The notes beneath the pieces are model-generated. The model was not told the origin of the DNA and searched no databases. It saw only the letters and a program-made list of their open reading frames with translations. Positions 5,150 to 5,200 of a stretch of 5,200 bases of DNA are shown one piece after another. The DNA lies in assembly GCF_937926365.1 (NCBI RefSeq), contig NZ_CALAOH010000126.1, forward strand, positions 1 to 5,200, in the 5' to 3' direction. Origin of the DNA: an uncultured Azohydromonas sp. Lineage in GTDB: Bacteria; Pseudomonadota; Gammaproteobacteria; Burkholderiales; Burkholderiaceae_C. How positions within the stretch are numbered: position 1 is the first letter of the stretch; each line of letters begins with the position of its first letter. The position numbers and the translations under genes were made by a program.

Positions 5150-5150
5150 G
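4827..5150 (+). pseudogene. IS630-family transposase, N-terminal fragment
   Basis: A 107-residue remnant of a transposase that is normally about 340-360 residues. The visible part is the N-terminal helix-turn-helix DNA-binding region typical of the family: MLAKQHPVELSAED at the start, the ARVLLRSADGVADAAIAEQL segment (35-54), VATVRRVRRHCAEEGW (58-73), then RTLDGAGEAQLIALDCSEPP (88-107). In relatives I recall, the next residues continue with an EGRARWTL-like stretch. Here the frame instead meets TAG, made of the TA junction (5148-5149) and the first base of the inserted element's inverted repeat. The DDE catalytic domain is absent, so it cannot transpose by itself. The fragment could at most bind its own inverted repeats. 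Family assignment is from recognition, not a search. Confidence 0.82.
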
Positions 5151-5200
5151 TGGCGCGAGTCAGAGGTTCGTTATCAAGTTGACGTCGAGCGCATACTGAG
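5148..5200. mobile_element. Partial insertion sequence interrupting the IS630 transposase
   Basis: Starts after TA (5148-5149, inside CTAG 5147-5150) with GTGGCGCGAGTCAGAGGTTC. Its first 23 bases match the inverted element end at 30-52 at 18 of 23 positions. It breaks the transposase at 4827 exactly at this junction, so it arrived later. The body of the element lies to the right of the window. The TA/CTAG junction suggests an IS630-type element too, but of a different kind from the one it interrupts, because the ends GTGGCGCGAG and GTGCTCCGTC differ. Confidence 0.55.

Overview
The window reads as the maintenance core of a broad-host-range-type plasmid from a Gram-negative proteobacterium. The moderately GC-rich coding style, the RepA family and the IS630-type elements suggest a beta-proteobacterium (Burkholderiales-like), but this is inference from gene content, not a species call. 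All three intact genes (rep, parB, parA) lie on the minus strand. They are separated by a dense iteron origin and preceded by a cluster of palindromes that looks like a centromere.

Layout from left to right. Positions 1-54 are the outer end of an insertion sequence that continues off the window. Positions 55-210 are a short spacer with hairpins. Positions 211-1266 (minus) encode a RepA_C-type replication initiator. Positions 1267-2065 hold the origin: a 38-bp near-perfect palindrome, an AT-rich tract, five directly repeated 19-bp iterons spaced 21/22/33/22 bp, three outlying iterons (two of them inverted) and an inverted pair of DnaA boxes. Positions 2066-3975 (minus) are a parA-parB operon with a 4-bp ATGA overlap. 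Positions 3976-4750 hold the par promoter region and four GTTTCCTTGAGGAAAC-type palindromes, the best parS candidates, with two half-sites in front of them. Positions 4749-5149 are an IS630-family element cut off after 107 codons of transposase, and 5148-5200 is the end of another IS that interrupts it.

How it works together (inference from family knowledge): RepA binds the iterons, helps DnaA open the AT-rich tract, and probably represses its own gene through the inverted iteron next to its promoter. ParB loads on the palindrome cluster and ParA, a Walker ATPase, moves the ParB-DNA complex so that copies segregate. The two IS ends face outward from the core and share an imperfect 23-bp inverted repeat with a CTAG/TA junction on each side. 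The 5-kb backbone is therefore bracketed by ends of the same kind of element, or by the two ends of one element on a circular molecule.

The least ordinary parts are the regularly spaced palindrome array (138, 138, 215 bp), which keeps one reading frame across three copies, the 38-bp palindrome between rep and the AT-rich tract, and the IS-bracketed architecture. I see no phage, toxin-antitoxin, defence, CRISPR, tRNA or rRNA features.
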